Below are positions 8,516 to 16,919 of a DNA stretch of 64,000 bases, in pieces. A program made the translations under genes and the position numbers. The notes under the pieces are model-generated. The model searched no databases. It was not told where the DNA came from and worked only from the letters and a program-made list of their open reading frames with translations. Position 1 is the stretch's first letter; each line of letters opens with the position of its first letter. This stretch comes from an uncultured Oscillospiraceae bacterium (GTDB lineage Bacteria > Bacillota > Clostridia > Oscillospirales > Ruminococcaceae): assembly GCA_900540595.1 (NCBI GenBank), contig UQGL01000013.1, forward strand, positions 1 to 64,000. The letters are read 5' to 3'.

Positions 8516-8728
8516 TCGCTGCGGCAAAACAATGCAAAAAATGCGCGAAATTCGCCGTAATCTACCGGCTTTGTTGGGCAAAATAACAAATTGCGGCTCC
8601 ACACAACGCTGTGCTGTTGCTTTTGTGCAAAAAAGCTGCCCGGCACGGCAAAATTCTCGCATAAAATCGCATGTATATTGCCTGAATTGTTGCAAATTCA
8701 CACAAAACCGTGCCCCGGCGGGGCGGGC

Positions 8729-8757
8729 TTGCATTGTGCGGGGAAATAGCATAGAAT
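8729..8757 (+). promoter_or_regulatory. Likely promoter of the MATE gene
   Basis: TTGCAT (8729-8734), a 17-base spacer and TAGAAT (8752-8757), 29 bases before the start codon. Confidence 0.6.
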
Positions 8758-8785
8758 AGGGAAAGTGTGAGAAAGAGAGTGTGCT

Positions 8786-10150
8786 ATGAGAAGTCTAAAA
8801 CAAACGGATATTCTGACCGGCAGCATCCCCAAGCAGCTGCTGCTCTTCTTTTTGCCGATCTGGTTCGGCACGCTGTTCCAGCAGCTGTACAACACGGCGG
8901 ATACGCTGATCGTCGGCAACTTTGTGGGCACAAACGCGCTGGCGGCGGTGGGGGCCACGGGCGCCTTTGTCAATTTGCTGGTGGGGCTGTTTGTCGGCCT
9001 GTGCAGCGGCGCGGGCGTTGTCATTGCTCAAAGCTGGGGCGCGCATGACCCCGAGGCTGTGGACCGGCAGGTACATACGGCGCTTGTGCTCAGCGTGGGG
9101 CTGGGCGCACTGCTGACGGTGCTTGGCTTTGCAAGCGCCACGCCGATGATGCGCCTGATGGGCACCCCGGAGGAGATCCTTGCGGATTCGGCGCTGTATC
9201 TGCGCATCTATTCCCTTGGCATGATCCCCCAGATGCTCTACAACATGGGTACCAATATCCTGCGTGCCATCGGCGATTCCAAGCGGCCGCTCTACTTTTT
9301 GATCGCGGCCTCACTCGTCAATATCGTGCTGGATGTCGTGTTTATTGCGGTGTTCGGCTGGGGCGTGGCGGGCGCGGCGCTGGCCACTGTGCTAAGTCAG
9401 GTCGCCAGCGCGGTGCTGACGCTGCGCTGCATCGCCGGGTCCGAGGGTACGCCATGGCATATCCGGGCGGAAAAGCTGCGCCTGCACACCGAGGTGCTGG
9501 CCGCCATCTGCATGATCGGCATCCCGGCGGCGGCCCAGAGCGCTATGTACAATGTCAGCAATATGCTGATCCAGAGCAGCATGAACAGCTTCGGCACCAG
9601 CACCATTGCGGCATGGGGCGTCTACGGCAAGATCGACTTTGTGTTCTGGATGACGATCAACTCGCTGGGCATTGCGATCACGACCTTTGCGGGGCAGAAC
9701 TTCGGTGCGCGGCAGTACGACCGCGTGCGCAACGGCGTGCGGGTCTGCATGGCGATGGCGGCGGGTGTCACGCTGGTCATCAGCGTGGTATTCTACAACG
9801 CGGCCGAGCCGCTGTTCCGGCTGTTCAGTCAGGACGATGCGGTCATTGCGGTGGGCGTGGGTATGATGCATGTGCTGACGCCGGTCTACATTACCTATAT
9901 CAGCATCGAGGTGCTTTCCGGTGCGCTGCGCGGCTGCGGCGATGTGCGGGTGCCGACGCTGATCACGGTGTTCTTCGTCTGCGGCCTGCGTGTGCTGTGG
10001 CTGACCCTGATGGTGCCGCGGTATCATACCATCGCCACGGTGGAGCTTAGCTACCCGCTGACATGGACGCTGGCCTCGCTGCTTTTTATCCTTTACTACA
10101 AGCGCGGCGGCTGGCTGAACCGCTGCAAGGCAGCGAAGGGACTGGAGTAA
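8786..10150 (+). CDS. MATE family efflux transporter
   Basis: A 454-residue integral membrane protein with about 12 hydrophobic segments in two homologous halves. The start resembles many Firmicutes MATE proteins (DILTGSIPKQLLLFFLPI, then QQLYNTADTLIVGNFVG), and the second half has QSAMYNVSNMLIQSSMNSFG. MATE transporters export cationic drugs or metabolites using a Na+ or H+ gradient; the substrate cannot be read from the sequence. GAAAGAGAG precedes the start. It is a single-gene unit closed by the hairpin at 10155. Confidence 0.93.
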   Translation: MRSLKQTDILTGSIPKQLLLFFLPIWFGTLFQQLYNTADTLIVGNFVGTNALAAVGATGAFVNLLVGLFVGLCSGAGVVIAQSWGAHDPEAVDRQVHTALVLSVGLGALLTVLGFASATPMMRLMGTPEEILADSALYLRIYSLGMIPQMLYNMGTNILRAIGDSKRPLYFLIAASLVNIVLDVVFIAVFGWGVAGAALATVLSQVASAVLTLRCIAGSEGTPWHIRAEKLRLHTEVLAAICMIGIPAAAQSAMYNVSNMLIQSSMNSFGTSTIAAWGVYGKIDFVFWMTINSLGIAITTFAGQNFGARQYDRVRNGVRVCMAMAAGVTLVISVVFYNAAEPLFRLFSQDDAVIAVGVGMMHVLTPVYITYISIEVLSGALRGCGDVRVPTLITVFFVCGLRVLWLTLMVPRYHTIATVELSYPLTWTLASLLFILYYKRGGWLNRCKAAKGLE

Positions 10151-10154
10151 GTAA

Positions 10155-10185
10155 AACAGCCGACCCCTTTGCGGGGTCGGCTGTT
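10155..10185. terminator. Bidirectional terminator between MATE and S8 genes
   Basis: A 13-bp perfect stem (10155-10167 with 10173-10185), preceded by A and followed by T-rich sequence. It serves the plus-strand MATE gene and touches the stop codon of the minus-strand peptidase gene. Confidence 0.82.
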
Positions 10186-10186
10186 G

Positions 10187-11353
10187 TTATGCGCCGCGCT
10201 CGGTCTGCAGCGTTTGGATAAACTGCACCGGGTCAATGATGTGGCTGCCATCGGTGCCGGTGGCGGCGGTGGAGAGCAGGTACTGCATCATTTCCTCGCC
10301 CGTCAGGGTGGGGTCCACCTGCCAGCCCAGCGCCATGACCCCGGCGCAATAGGGGATGCCCCAGCTCAGGCCGCCGTGCCCATCGTGGGTGTAGCTGTAC
10401 TGCCCGGCGGTGTATTCCTCGGCCACCGTGCGGTAGGAGCAGGGCAGCGAAAGGGTGTTGCTGCCGGTTTCTGCGCGCTCGTCACTGTTCGCAAAGCCGG
10501 TCCGGCAGGCGGCGGGATTATCCCGGTCATTCCGGGCAAGGACGGCAGGGTAAGGTACAAGGCGGGTCTTTTCCACGCCTGCGCCATCCACGGTCAGGAC
10601 CAGAAGCCCGGCCTGCTCGGCACGCGCCACGGCGGCATCCCAGAGGTCGGCGTTTTGGAACATCTCTGCGTTGCCCGGTGCGGCGGAAACCGAAACGACC
10701 CGGATCTTCTCGCCATCTGGCAACGCTTCGTTCTGTGCAACCACCCAGTCCAGCGCCTCGGCGGCATAGCGGCTGTCCATCAGCCAAGAGGGCCAGGCCG
10801 CATAGTAAAGGGCCGCATCCGGCGCAATGCCGATGGATTCGCCTGCGAACAGGCTGGCCACGGCCGGGCCATGCATCGAGGAGGTCTCCCCCTCGCAGCC
10901 GGTATCATAGTAGGCGGCGATGCGCCCGGACAATTCGGGGTGGTCGGTCAGCAGCGGCTGGTCGATAATGGCGGCGCGCACGCCCTTGCCGGTGATGCCC
11001 TGCGCCTGCAGGCCGCGCACCCCCAGCCCGGGGTCCTTATCTTCCTCCAGAAGTGCGGCGGCCTCGTCCTCGGCCCCCGCAAAGATGGTGCCGGTGTTGT
11101 AGGTGTAGGTATACAGGTCCTCGGCCGTGTATTCGCCCGGTTGGTAGGTCTGTTGGGCGTACTCGTCCAGCCAAGGCAGATAGCGCAGGTCGCTGTACGG
11201 CGCAGCCGGTTCGGCGGGCGGGGCGGGGGTTTCGGCGGGTGTCGGCTCCGGCGCAGCGGTGGGCGCGGCGGCAGGGGCTGCGGACTCGGCAGTGCCGCAG
11301 GCCGTCAGCCACAGCGCCAGCAGGCAGAGCGGCAGCATTGCGGTGCGGTTCAT
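10187..11353 (-). CDS. S8 (subtilisin-like) family lipoprotein, divergent
   Basis: A 388-residue predicted lipoprotein: lipobox WLTAC with Cys19, then an Ala/Pro/Thr linker (20-50). The S8 catalytic order is visible as D131 (AAIIDQPLL), H161 (SSMHGPAVASLFAG) and S330 (GGLSWGIPYCAGV). The motifs are unusual: DQP instead of D-T/S-G, LSW instead of TSM/TSx, and the stretch where AAGN with the oxyanion-hole asparagine is expected reads LVLTVDGAG. It may therefore be a weak, specialised or inactive peptidase anchored outside the membrane. The start at 11353 follows GAAGGAGG. A MITE lies only 23 bases upstream of the start. Confidence 0.78.
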   Translation of the reverse strand: MNRTAMLPLCLLALWLTACGTAESAAPAAAPTAAPEPTPAETPAPPAEPAAPYSDLRYLPWLDEYAQQTYQPGEYTAEDLYTYTYNTGTIFAGAEDEAAALLEEDKDPGLGVRGLQAQGITGKGVRAAIIDQPLLTDHPELSGRIAAYYDTGCEGETSSMHGPAVASLFAGESIGIAPDAALYYAAWPSWLMDSRYAAEALDWVVAQNEALPDGEKIRVVSVSAAPGNAEMFQNADLWDAAVARAEQAGLLVLTVDGAGVEKTRLVPYPAVLARNDRDNPAACRTGFANSDERAETGSNTLSLPCSYRTVAEEYTAGQYSYTHDGHGGLSWGIPYCAGVMALGWQVDPTLTGEEMMQYLLSTAATGTDGSHIIDPVQFIQTLQTERGA

Positions 11354-11376
11354 GGTGTGACCTCCTTCTCTATATT

Positions 11377-11554
11377 TAGGGCAACACCGCACAATTCTAA
11401 GCGCTGATACGGCGAGCGAGGTGCGGCAACTGCTAAGCCAAAAGCGCAGACAATACTTTGTGTATTATCGAGCATTTTGGCAACGCAGATGCCGTGCCGC
11501 AGCCGCCGGAGCGGTGCTTAAGCCGTAAGGCGGGAATTGTGCGGTGTTGCCTTA
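11377..11554. mobile_element. MITE with 21-bp terminal inverted repeats
   Basis: The ends 11377-11397 and 11534-11554 are inverted copies matching at 20 of 21 positions (TAGGGCAACACC... and TAAGGCAACACC... read inwards). TA at each end could be the duplicated target, as for IS630/mariner-type elements. The interior contains further imperfect inverted repeats (GCCAAAAGC against GCATTTTGGC), so the whole 178-bp element can fold into a long hairpin. No coding sequence is present, so movement would need a transposase from elsewhere. Confidence 0.78.
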
Positions 11555-11600
11555 GGCTATCAAAAAGCTTTCCCGGAAAATGTGCTGCTGCTCCGGGGTG

Positions 11601-11626
11601 GCGGGCAGCCAATGACTGCCCCTACA
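11601..11626. repeat. Single family A palindrome
   Basis: GGGCAG and CTGCCC arms followed by CCCTACA. With the MITE and the terminator it accounts for the 344 gene-free bases between the S8 and glnS genes. Confidence 0.6.
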
Positions 11627-11641
11627 AGTTCTGTTTGTTGC

Positions 11642-11687
11642 AAAAAGCCCGGTCTGTCCCCCGGAAAGCGGGGGTAGATCGGGCTTT
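11642..11687 (-). terminator. Rho-independent terminator of glnS
   Basis: A long stem pairs AAAGCCCG and AGATCGGGCTTT outer arms and CCCCC/GGGGG inner arms; the minus-strand copy ends in a T-rich tract. It starts 11 bases after the stop. Confidence 0.75.
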
Positions 11688-11697
11688 ATTACAGGGC

Positions 11698-13359
11698 TTA
11701 CAGCTTGAAGCTGTCCTTCAGGGTGACGATGCGGTTGTAGACGCCCTCGTGCTTGCTGTCCGGCGTAAAGTAGCCGTTGCGCACGAACTGGAAGCGGTCG
11801 CCGGGCTTGGCGTCCTTCAGGCTCTCCTCCAGCTTGGCGCCCTGCAGCACCTTGACGCTGTCGGGGTTCAGATAATCCTTGAAGTCGGCATCATCGGGGA
11901 TGCCGTTCATGTTGGCCTCGGTGAACAGCTTATCATACAGCTCAACCTCAGCCTCGATGCAGTGGGCGCAGCTGACCCAGTGGATCGTGCCGCGCACCTT
12001 GCGGCCGTCGGCGGGGTTGCCGTTGCGGGTCTCAAGGTCGGCCTCGGCGTGGATGGCCACGACCTTGCCGTTCTCGTCCTTGTCCACGCCGGTGCAGCGG
12101 ACAAGGTACGCACCCATCAGGCGGACCTCGCTGCCCAGCGTCAGGCGCTTGAACTTCGGCGGCGGTACCTCAAAGAAGTCACTGTTCTCGATCCACAGCT
12201 CCTTGGTAAAGGCCACGGGGCGGGTGGTGGTATCGTTCGCATCGCGGTTCGGGTTGTTGGGCAGGTCAAAATACTCGCACTGGTCGGCGGGGTAGTTGTC
12301 GATGATGAGCTTGACAGGCTCCAGCACGGCCACGCGGCGCTGGGCGTTCAGCTCCAGCTCGGCGCGCAGCACGGCCTCCAGCTGGCGCATATCCACAAGG
12401 TTATCTGCCTTGGAGATGCCGGCGTCCTTAACGAACTTGAAGATGCTCGTCGGCGTGTAGCCGCGGCGGCGCAGACCGGACAGGGTCGGCATACGGGGGT
12501 CGTCCCAGCCGTCCACGATGTTCTTCTCGACCAGCTCGCGCAGGTAGCGCTTGCTCATGACGGTGTTCGTCACATTCAGGCGGGCAAACTCGCGCTGCTT
12601 GGGGAACTCTTTGCCGAACAGGTTCGTGATGACCCACTCGTACAGGGGGCGGTGGTTCTCAAACTCAAGGCTGCACAGGCTGAAGGTGATGCCCTCGATG
12701 GCGTCCTGAATAGGGTGCGCAAAGTCGTACATCGGGTAGATGCACCACTTGTCGCCCTGACGGTGATGCTCGACATGCTTGATGCGGTAGATGGTCGGGT
12801 CGCGCATGTTCATGTTCGGGCTGGCCAGATCGATCTTGGCGCGCAGCGTTTTTTCGCCGTCCGCAAACTCACCGGCGCGCATACGGCGGAACAGGTCAAG
12901 GTTTTCCTCCGGCGTACGGTCGCGGTAGGGGCTGGGGCGGCTGGGCTTGCCGGCGTCGTTGCCGCGGTACTCCTGCATCTGCTCGCGGGTCAGGTCATCG
13001 ACATAGGCCTTGCCCTCCTTGATGAGCTGCTCGGCGTACTCATAGCAGCGCTCAAAATAATCGCTGCCGTAGAAAATGCCGCCGTTCGGCTCGGCACCCA
13101 GCCACTTCAGGTCCTGCAGGATGCTCTGCACATACTCATCACCCTCGCGGGCAGGGTTCGTGTCGTCAAACCGCAGGTTGAACAGGCCGCCGTAGTGCTT
13201 GGCGATCGTGTAGTTGATGAAGATCGCCTTGGCGGAGCCGATATGCAGGTAGCCGTTCGGCTCCGGCGGGAAACGGGTATGCACAACATCGACCTTGCCC
13301 TCGGCGAGGTCGGCGTCGATAATATCCGTCAAAAAGTTGGAAAATTTCTCTTCTGCCAT
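11698..13359 (-). CDS. glnS: Glutamine--tRNA ligase
   Basis: A 553-residue class I aminoacyl-tRNA synthetase charging tRNA-Gln with glutamine. The GlnRS signature PPEPNGYLHIG is at residues 31-41; the class I HIGH box reads HIGS (39-42), and the KMSKS-like box reads VMSKR near residue 268. The C-terminal third forms the expected beta-barrel anticodon-binding part (LGSEVRLMGAYLVRC, IHWVSCAHC). Length fits bacterial GlnRS. Many Firmicutes lack GlnRS and use GatCAB transamidation instead, so its presence is a lineage trait or an old transfer. The promoter is at 13422; the leader is too short for a T-box. Confidence 0.95.
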   Translation of the reverse strand: MAEEKFSNFLTDIIDADLAEGKVDVVHTRFPPEPNGYLHIGSAKAIFINYTIAKHYGGLFNLRFDDTNPAREGDEYVQSILQDLKWLGAEPNGGIFYGSDYFERCYEYAEQLIKEGKAYVDDLTREQMQEYRGNDAGKPSRPSPYRDRTPEENLDLFRRMRAGEFADGEKTLRAKIDLASPNMNMRDPTIYRIKHVEHHRQGDKWCIYPMYDFAHPIQDAIEGITFSLCSLEFENHRPLYEWVITNLFGKEFPKQREFARLNVTNTVMSKRYLRELVEKNIVDGWDDPRMPTLSGLRRRGYTPTSIFKFVKDAGISKADNLVDMRQLEAVLRAELELNAQRRVAVLEPVKLIIDNYPADQCEYFDLPNNPNRDANDTTTRPVAFTKELWIENSDFFEVPPPKFKRLTLGSEVRLMGAYLVRCTGVDKDENGKVVAIHAEADLETRNGNPADGRKVRGTIHWVSCAHCIEAEVELYDKLFTEANMNGIPDDADFKDYLNPDSVKVLQGAKLEESLKDAKPGDRFQFVRNGYFTPDSKHEGVYNRIVTLKDSFKL

Positions 13360-13421
13360 GATTACACCCCAAAAATTGTAAGCGACCCCCGCAGACGGCG
13401 GCGCTTTTTATTTATTTTCTT

Positions 13422-13450
13422 ATTATACAATGCCGTTTCCTATTTAGCAA
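13422..13450 (-). promoter_or_regulatory. Promoter of glnS
   Basis: On the minus strand TTGCTA (13450-13445), 17 bases, TATAAT (13427-13422), 63 bases before the start codon. Confidence 0.72.
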
Positions 13451-13475
13451 GAGCCAAAAACTTGCTCTCACCTAC

Positions 13476-13504
13476 TGTTATTTATAAAAGCTTTGTGCTA
13501 TAAT
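13476..13504 (+). promoter_or_regulatory. Possible promoter of the SGNH/ABC/GT-C operon
   Basis: A perfect TATAAT at 13499-13504 with a weak -35 (TGTTAT at 13476-13481, 17-base spacer). It is the only good -10 before the first gene of the operon, 133 bases upstream of it. Confidence 0.5.
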
Positions 13505-13519
13505 CAATACTGATTTACA

Positions 13520-13609
13520 ATGCCCCGGGATTGCTGTCCCGCAGGGGCGAGCCTTGCTCGCCCGGCAGCTGACCGGAAACCGGCGGGCGGGCAATGCCCG
13601 CCCCTACAA
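13520..13609. repeat. Paired family A palindromes
   Basis: A copy ending in GCGAGCCTTGCTCGC (about 13541-13563) faces a second with GCGGGCAATGCCCGC ending CCCCTACA at 13608. They lie in the presumed leader of the operon. Confidence 0.65.
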
Positions 13610-13636
13610 GCCTTAGCCACGAAAGGGGGCATCCCT

Positions 13637-14782
13637 ATGCCGACCCCGAATGACCGCGGACCGCGCCGTCCGCGCACGAATACAAGCTATCACATGGAAG
13701 GGGACTGGGCCGTCCCCGACCGGGAGCAGGCAGCGCCGCCACCGCAGCGCCGCACCCCCACGCAGGAGCAGCGCCGGGCCGCCGCCCGCAGCCGCAGAGA
13801 GCTGCGCCGCAGACGCCGCCGCCTTGCCTTTGCGGGGACGGTGTGCGGTATCCTTGTGCTGTCCGGTGTCATCACGGCGGTGCTGCCCAAGAGCGCCAAG
13901 GGGGAGCCGGAGACCCCCGCCGCCACGGCGGAGCCGAGCAGCACCCGGCTGGTGGCCCCCGTGCCCTACGGCGGCGCAGGGGAGAGCAGCGCCGCTGCCC
14001 CGGCATTGAACTGGGGCACCGTAGGCCCGCAGCGCCAGACGGCGGACGGCGGCTACACCTACACGGCGCTGCCGCAAAAGCCGGCCGCCCTGCCGGAGTT
14101 TGGCCGGGTGGATACCAGCTGGTTTGCGGACGCTGCATTTTTGGGCGATTCGCTGACAGCGGGCTTCTGCGTCAACGAGTACAATATTGATGTGGGCGGC
14201 GCGCTCGTCTGCGGGTATGAGGGCATCAGCCCCAACACCATCGTCAACCGCACGACCGTCTCAAGCCCCGACCGCGGTGAGGAGGTCCCGCTGGATGTGC
14301 TGACCGCCGCCCAGCCCGCCAAGCTGTATATCCTCATCGGCACAAACGCGCTGGTCCAGCCCGGCAACGATGACAGCTTTCTGGCCTACTACGGCAAAAT
14401 GCTGGACGAGCTGCGCACGGCGCTGCCGAACACGGCGTTCTATGTGCAGTCGGTCCTGCCCGCCACGCAGGAGAAGATCAGCGACACGCTGCCCGGCCTT
14501 GCGCCCGACCGGTTGGCGGTCATCAACGCGGCCATCCAGCAGCTCTGTGCCGAGCGCGGCTGCTATTACCTTGACCTGAACGCCGAGTTTGCCGATGATG
14601 CAGGCTGCCTGATGACAGACTTTGCCCAGCCTGACGGCGTACACCTTACAGTGTCGGGCTACAGTCGGTGGGTCAGCTACCTCTGCACCCATCTGCCCTA
14701 CAGCAAAAACAATCCCTATCAGGCCGGCAGCACCTACTATCTGAGCGAGGATATGAAAAACCTGCTGGCGGACATTCCGTAA
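13637..14782 (+). CDS. SGNH/GDSL-type hydrolase, membrane-anchored
   Basis: A 381-residue protein: a basic cytoplasmic tail (1-62, very Arg-rich at 51-62), one transmembrane helix (about 63-83), a Ser/Ala/Pro linker and an extracellular SGNH domain. Block I is FLGDSLTAG with Ser172, block III is IGTN (234-237), and block V is DGVH with Asp333 and His336. Such enzymes often add or remove O-acyl groups on surface glycans. The start at 13637 is supported by GAAAGGGGG upstream. It opens a run of nine same-strand genes including an ABC exporter and membrane GT-C-like proteins, which points to modification of an exported glycan. Confidence 0.82.
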   Translation: MPTPNDRGPRRPRTNTSYHMEGDWAVPDREQAAPPPQRRTPTQEQRRAAARSRRELRRRRRRLAFAGTVCGILVLSGVITAVLPKSAKGEPETPAATAEPSSTRLVAPVPYGGAGESSAAAPALNWGTVGPQRQTADGGYTYTALPQKPAALPEFGRVDTSWFADAAFLGDSLTAGFCVNEYNIDVGGALVCGYEGISPNTIVNRTTVSSPDRGEEVPLDVLTAAQPAKLYILIGTNALVQPGNDDSFLAYYGKMLDELRTALPNTAFYVQSVLPATQEKISDTLPGLAPDRLAVINAAIQQLCAERGCYYLDLNAEFADDAGCLMTDFAQPDGVHLTVSGYSRWVSYLCTHLPYSKNNPYQAGSTYYLSEDMKNLLADIP

Positions 14783-14816
14783 TGCACAGGCGATAGGATC
14801 GCCGAAGGAGCCATTC

Positions 14817-16085
14817 ATGCCCAACCAAAACGAACGACCCAAGTACACGGACCCGGATCACCCCTACTCCGGCAGCGGCCCGCGCTACCAGAACAACTAC
14901 AACCGCAGCGAATACCACGCCGGGGACGGCCCGTTCCAGTTCCCGTGGTGGGCCATTGTCATCGGCTTTGTGGTATGGTGGCCGCTGGGATTCATCTTCA
15001 TCGGGCTGAATACCGCCATGAAGAACGGCAAGCTCGGCGGCTTTGAGGAAAAGGCCCGGGTGCGCACACAGAGCTTTGGCCGTGTCAACACAACGCCGGT
15101 CTATGATGCCGAGGTGCGCCCCCTCAACGACAGCGCGCTGCGCCGCAGCGCCGACCCCGGCGCGCAGCCGGCCGCCAAAAGGCTGAAGGGCGCGGCGCTG
15201 GCCACCGGCCTGACGGTGGCGGGCGTGCTGCTGCTTATCTGCGCGCTGGCGGCGCTGCCCAGCGCCATCTACTGGCTGCCCGAGGCCCTGACGGAGGGCG
15301 GCAGCTATTGGACCTGGCTGGTCGAGGATTCGATGCCGATGCTGATGTCGCTGACCGGCGGCATCGGCTGCCTGTTCGGCGGCTGGCACATCCGCACCTC
15401 CCGCCGGATGCGCCGCAAGATCGACAAGATCGTCGGCGATGCAAAGTATATGTACATTCAGGACATTGCCGATGCGCTGCCCTGCAGCTATGACAAGTGC
15501 TGCAAGCATCTGGAAAACTGCATTGACGAGGGGCTGTTCGGCCCCGATGCCTATCTGGACATGCGCTGCAAATGTCTGGTGGTCAGCCAGCGCCCGCCCG
15601 AGCCAACGCCTGCCCCCGCCCCGAAGCCCGAAAAGCAGCCTGAAAAGCAGACCGATATGCCCGAGCGGGACCAGTACAAGAAGATATTGGACGAGCTGCG
15701 CCGGGTCAATGATGCCATCCCCGATGAGGAGATGAGCGACAAGATCAGCCGGCTGGAAGCGGTCTCGGCCAAAATTTTTGAGCAGGCCAAGTCCGACCCT
15801 GACAAGCTGCCCCAGATGCGCAAGTTCATGGATTACTACCTGCCCACCTCGCTCAAGCTGCTGAACACCTACGCCGAGCTGGATAATCAGGGCGTGGAAG
15901 GTGAGAACATTTCGGAGTCGAAGCGCCGCATCGAGCAGACGATGGACACGCTGGTCAAGGCGTTTGAGAACCAGCTTGACCGCCTGTTTGCCAGCGATGC
16001 GCTGGATGTCAGCACCGACATTGATGTCATGCAGAACATGCTGCGCGCCGACGGCCTGACGGGAGATACGCCATTTAAGTTGTAA
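14817..16085 (+). CDS. XpaC-like protein (BCIP hydrolysis family)
   Basis: A 422-residue protein with an N-terminal hydrophilic tail, membrane segments at about 43-65 and 122-150 and near 177, then a long charged, helical C-terminal part (about 280-420) typical of the '5-bromo-4-chloroindolyl phosphate hydrolysis' (XpaC) family: YKKILDELRRVNDAI, then YYLPTSLKLLNTYAELD. The biochemical role of XpaC is uncertain; in other Firmicutes it is usually next to a TelA-like gene, which is absent here. It begins 34 bases after the SGNH gene; a small perfect hairpin (about 14788-14803) precedes its AAGGAG. Confidence 0.75.
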   Translation: MPNQNERPKYTDPDHPYSGSGPRYQNNYNRSEYHAGDGPFQFPWWAIVIGFVVWWPLGFIFIGLNTAMKNGKLGGFEEKARVRTQSFGRVNTTPVYDAEVRPLNDSALRRSADPGAQPAAKRLKGAALATGLTVAGVLLLICALAALPSAIYWLPEALTEGGSYWTWLVEDSMPMLMSLTGGIGCLFGGWHIRTSRRMRRKIDKIVGDAKYMYIQDIADALPCSYDKCCKHLENCIDEGLFGPDAYLDMRCKCLVVSQRPPEPTPAPAPKPEKQPEKQTDMPERDQYKKILDELRRVNDAIPDEEMSDKISRLEAVSAKIFEQAKSDPDKLPQMRKFMDYYLPTSLKLLNTYAELDNQGVEGENISESKRRIEQTMDTLVKAFENQLDRLFASDALDVSTDIDVMQNMLRADGLTGDTPFKL

Positions 16086-16106
16086 TGTTAAGGAGCCAAT
16101 TACCCC

Positions 16107-16907
16107 ATGTCGAAATCCACCCAGGGTCAGCTGCATAACAGCTGGCACAATTTCTCGAAATACCGCCCGCTCATCCGCGAGCTGGTGACCCGTGACCTCA
16201 AGGTCAAATATCGCCGCAGCGTGCTGGGCTATGTGTGGAGCATCTTAAACCCGCTGCTTATGATGCTGCTGCAGACGCTTGTGTTCTCCTATATGTTCCG
16301 GTTCGACATCCCGAACTTCCCGCTGTACCTGATCTGCGGCAATACCCTGTTCAACTTTTTTAACGAAAGCACCAACATGGGCATGGGCAGCGTGCTGGGT
16401 AATGCGTCCCTGATCAAAAAGGTGTACATTCCCAAATTCATCTTCCCCATCAGCCGCGTCATGTCCAGCTTTGTCAACCTGCTGTTTAGCCTTGCGGCGA
16501 TCGTGCTGGTCATGGTGATCACCCGCTCGCCGTTTTACTGGACGATCCTGCTCGTCTGGGCGCCGCTTTTGCTGCTGCTGGTGTTCTGCGCCGGCATGGC
16601 GGTGCTGCTCAGTGCGCTGGCGGTCTACTTCCGGGATCTGCAATACCTGTACGGCATCCTGACAATGGCATGGATGTACGCCACGCCGCTGTTTTATCCC
16701 ATCTCGGCGCTGCCGCCGTTCATGGTGCCGGTCATCAAGCTCAACCCGCTGTACCATTATATCAACTGCATGCGGTGCCTCGTCATGTACGGCACGGTGC
16801 CCGGCCCCAACACATGGTTTGCCTGCATCGGCAGTGCGCTCGTCATGATGGGCGTGGGGCTTGCGGCCTTCCGCAAGCTGCAGCGCAATTTTATTCTGTA
16901 TCTGTAA
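16107..16907 (+). CDS. ABC-2 type polysaccharide export permease
   Basis: A 266-residue permease with six hydrophobic segments and the Wzm/TagG hallmarks: LVTRDLKVKYRRSVLGYVWS before the first helix and YFRDLQYLYGIL in the central loop. These proteins form the channel that carries lipid-linked polysaccharides or teichoic acids across the membrane. It lies 12 bases before the ATPase gene, its obvious partner. The ribosome site AAGGAG is 13 bases from the start, rather far, so expression may be tuned down or coupled. Confidence 0.92.
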   Translation: MSKSTQGQLHNSWHNFSKYRPLIRELVTRDLKVKYRRSVLGYVWSILNPLLMMLLQTLVFSYMFRFDIPNFPLYLICGNTLFNFFNESTNMGMGSVLGNASLIKKVYIPKFIFPISRVMSSFVNLLFSLAAIVLVMVITRSPFYWTILLVWAPLLLLLVFCAGMAVLLSALAVYFRDLQYLYGILTMAWMYATPLFYPISALPPFMVPVIKLNPLYHYINCMRCLVMYGTVPGPNTWFACIGSALVMMGVGLAAFRKLQRNFILYL

Positions 16908-16919
16908 GGAGTTTCCCCC

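Noticed and set aside
13360..13421. A T-box leader before glnS
   Set aside because: The leader between promoter and start is about 60 bases, too short for a T-box, and no antiterminator structure or T-box sequence is seen.
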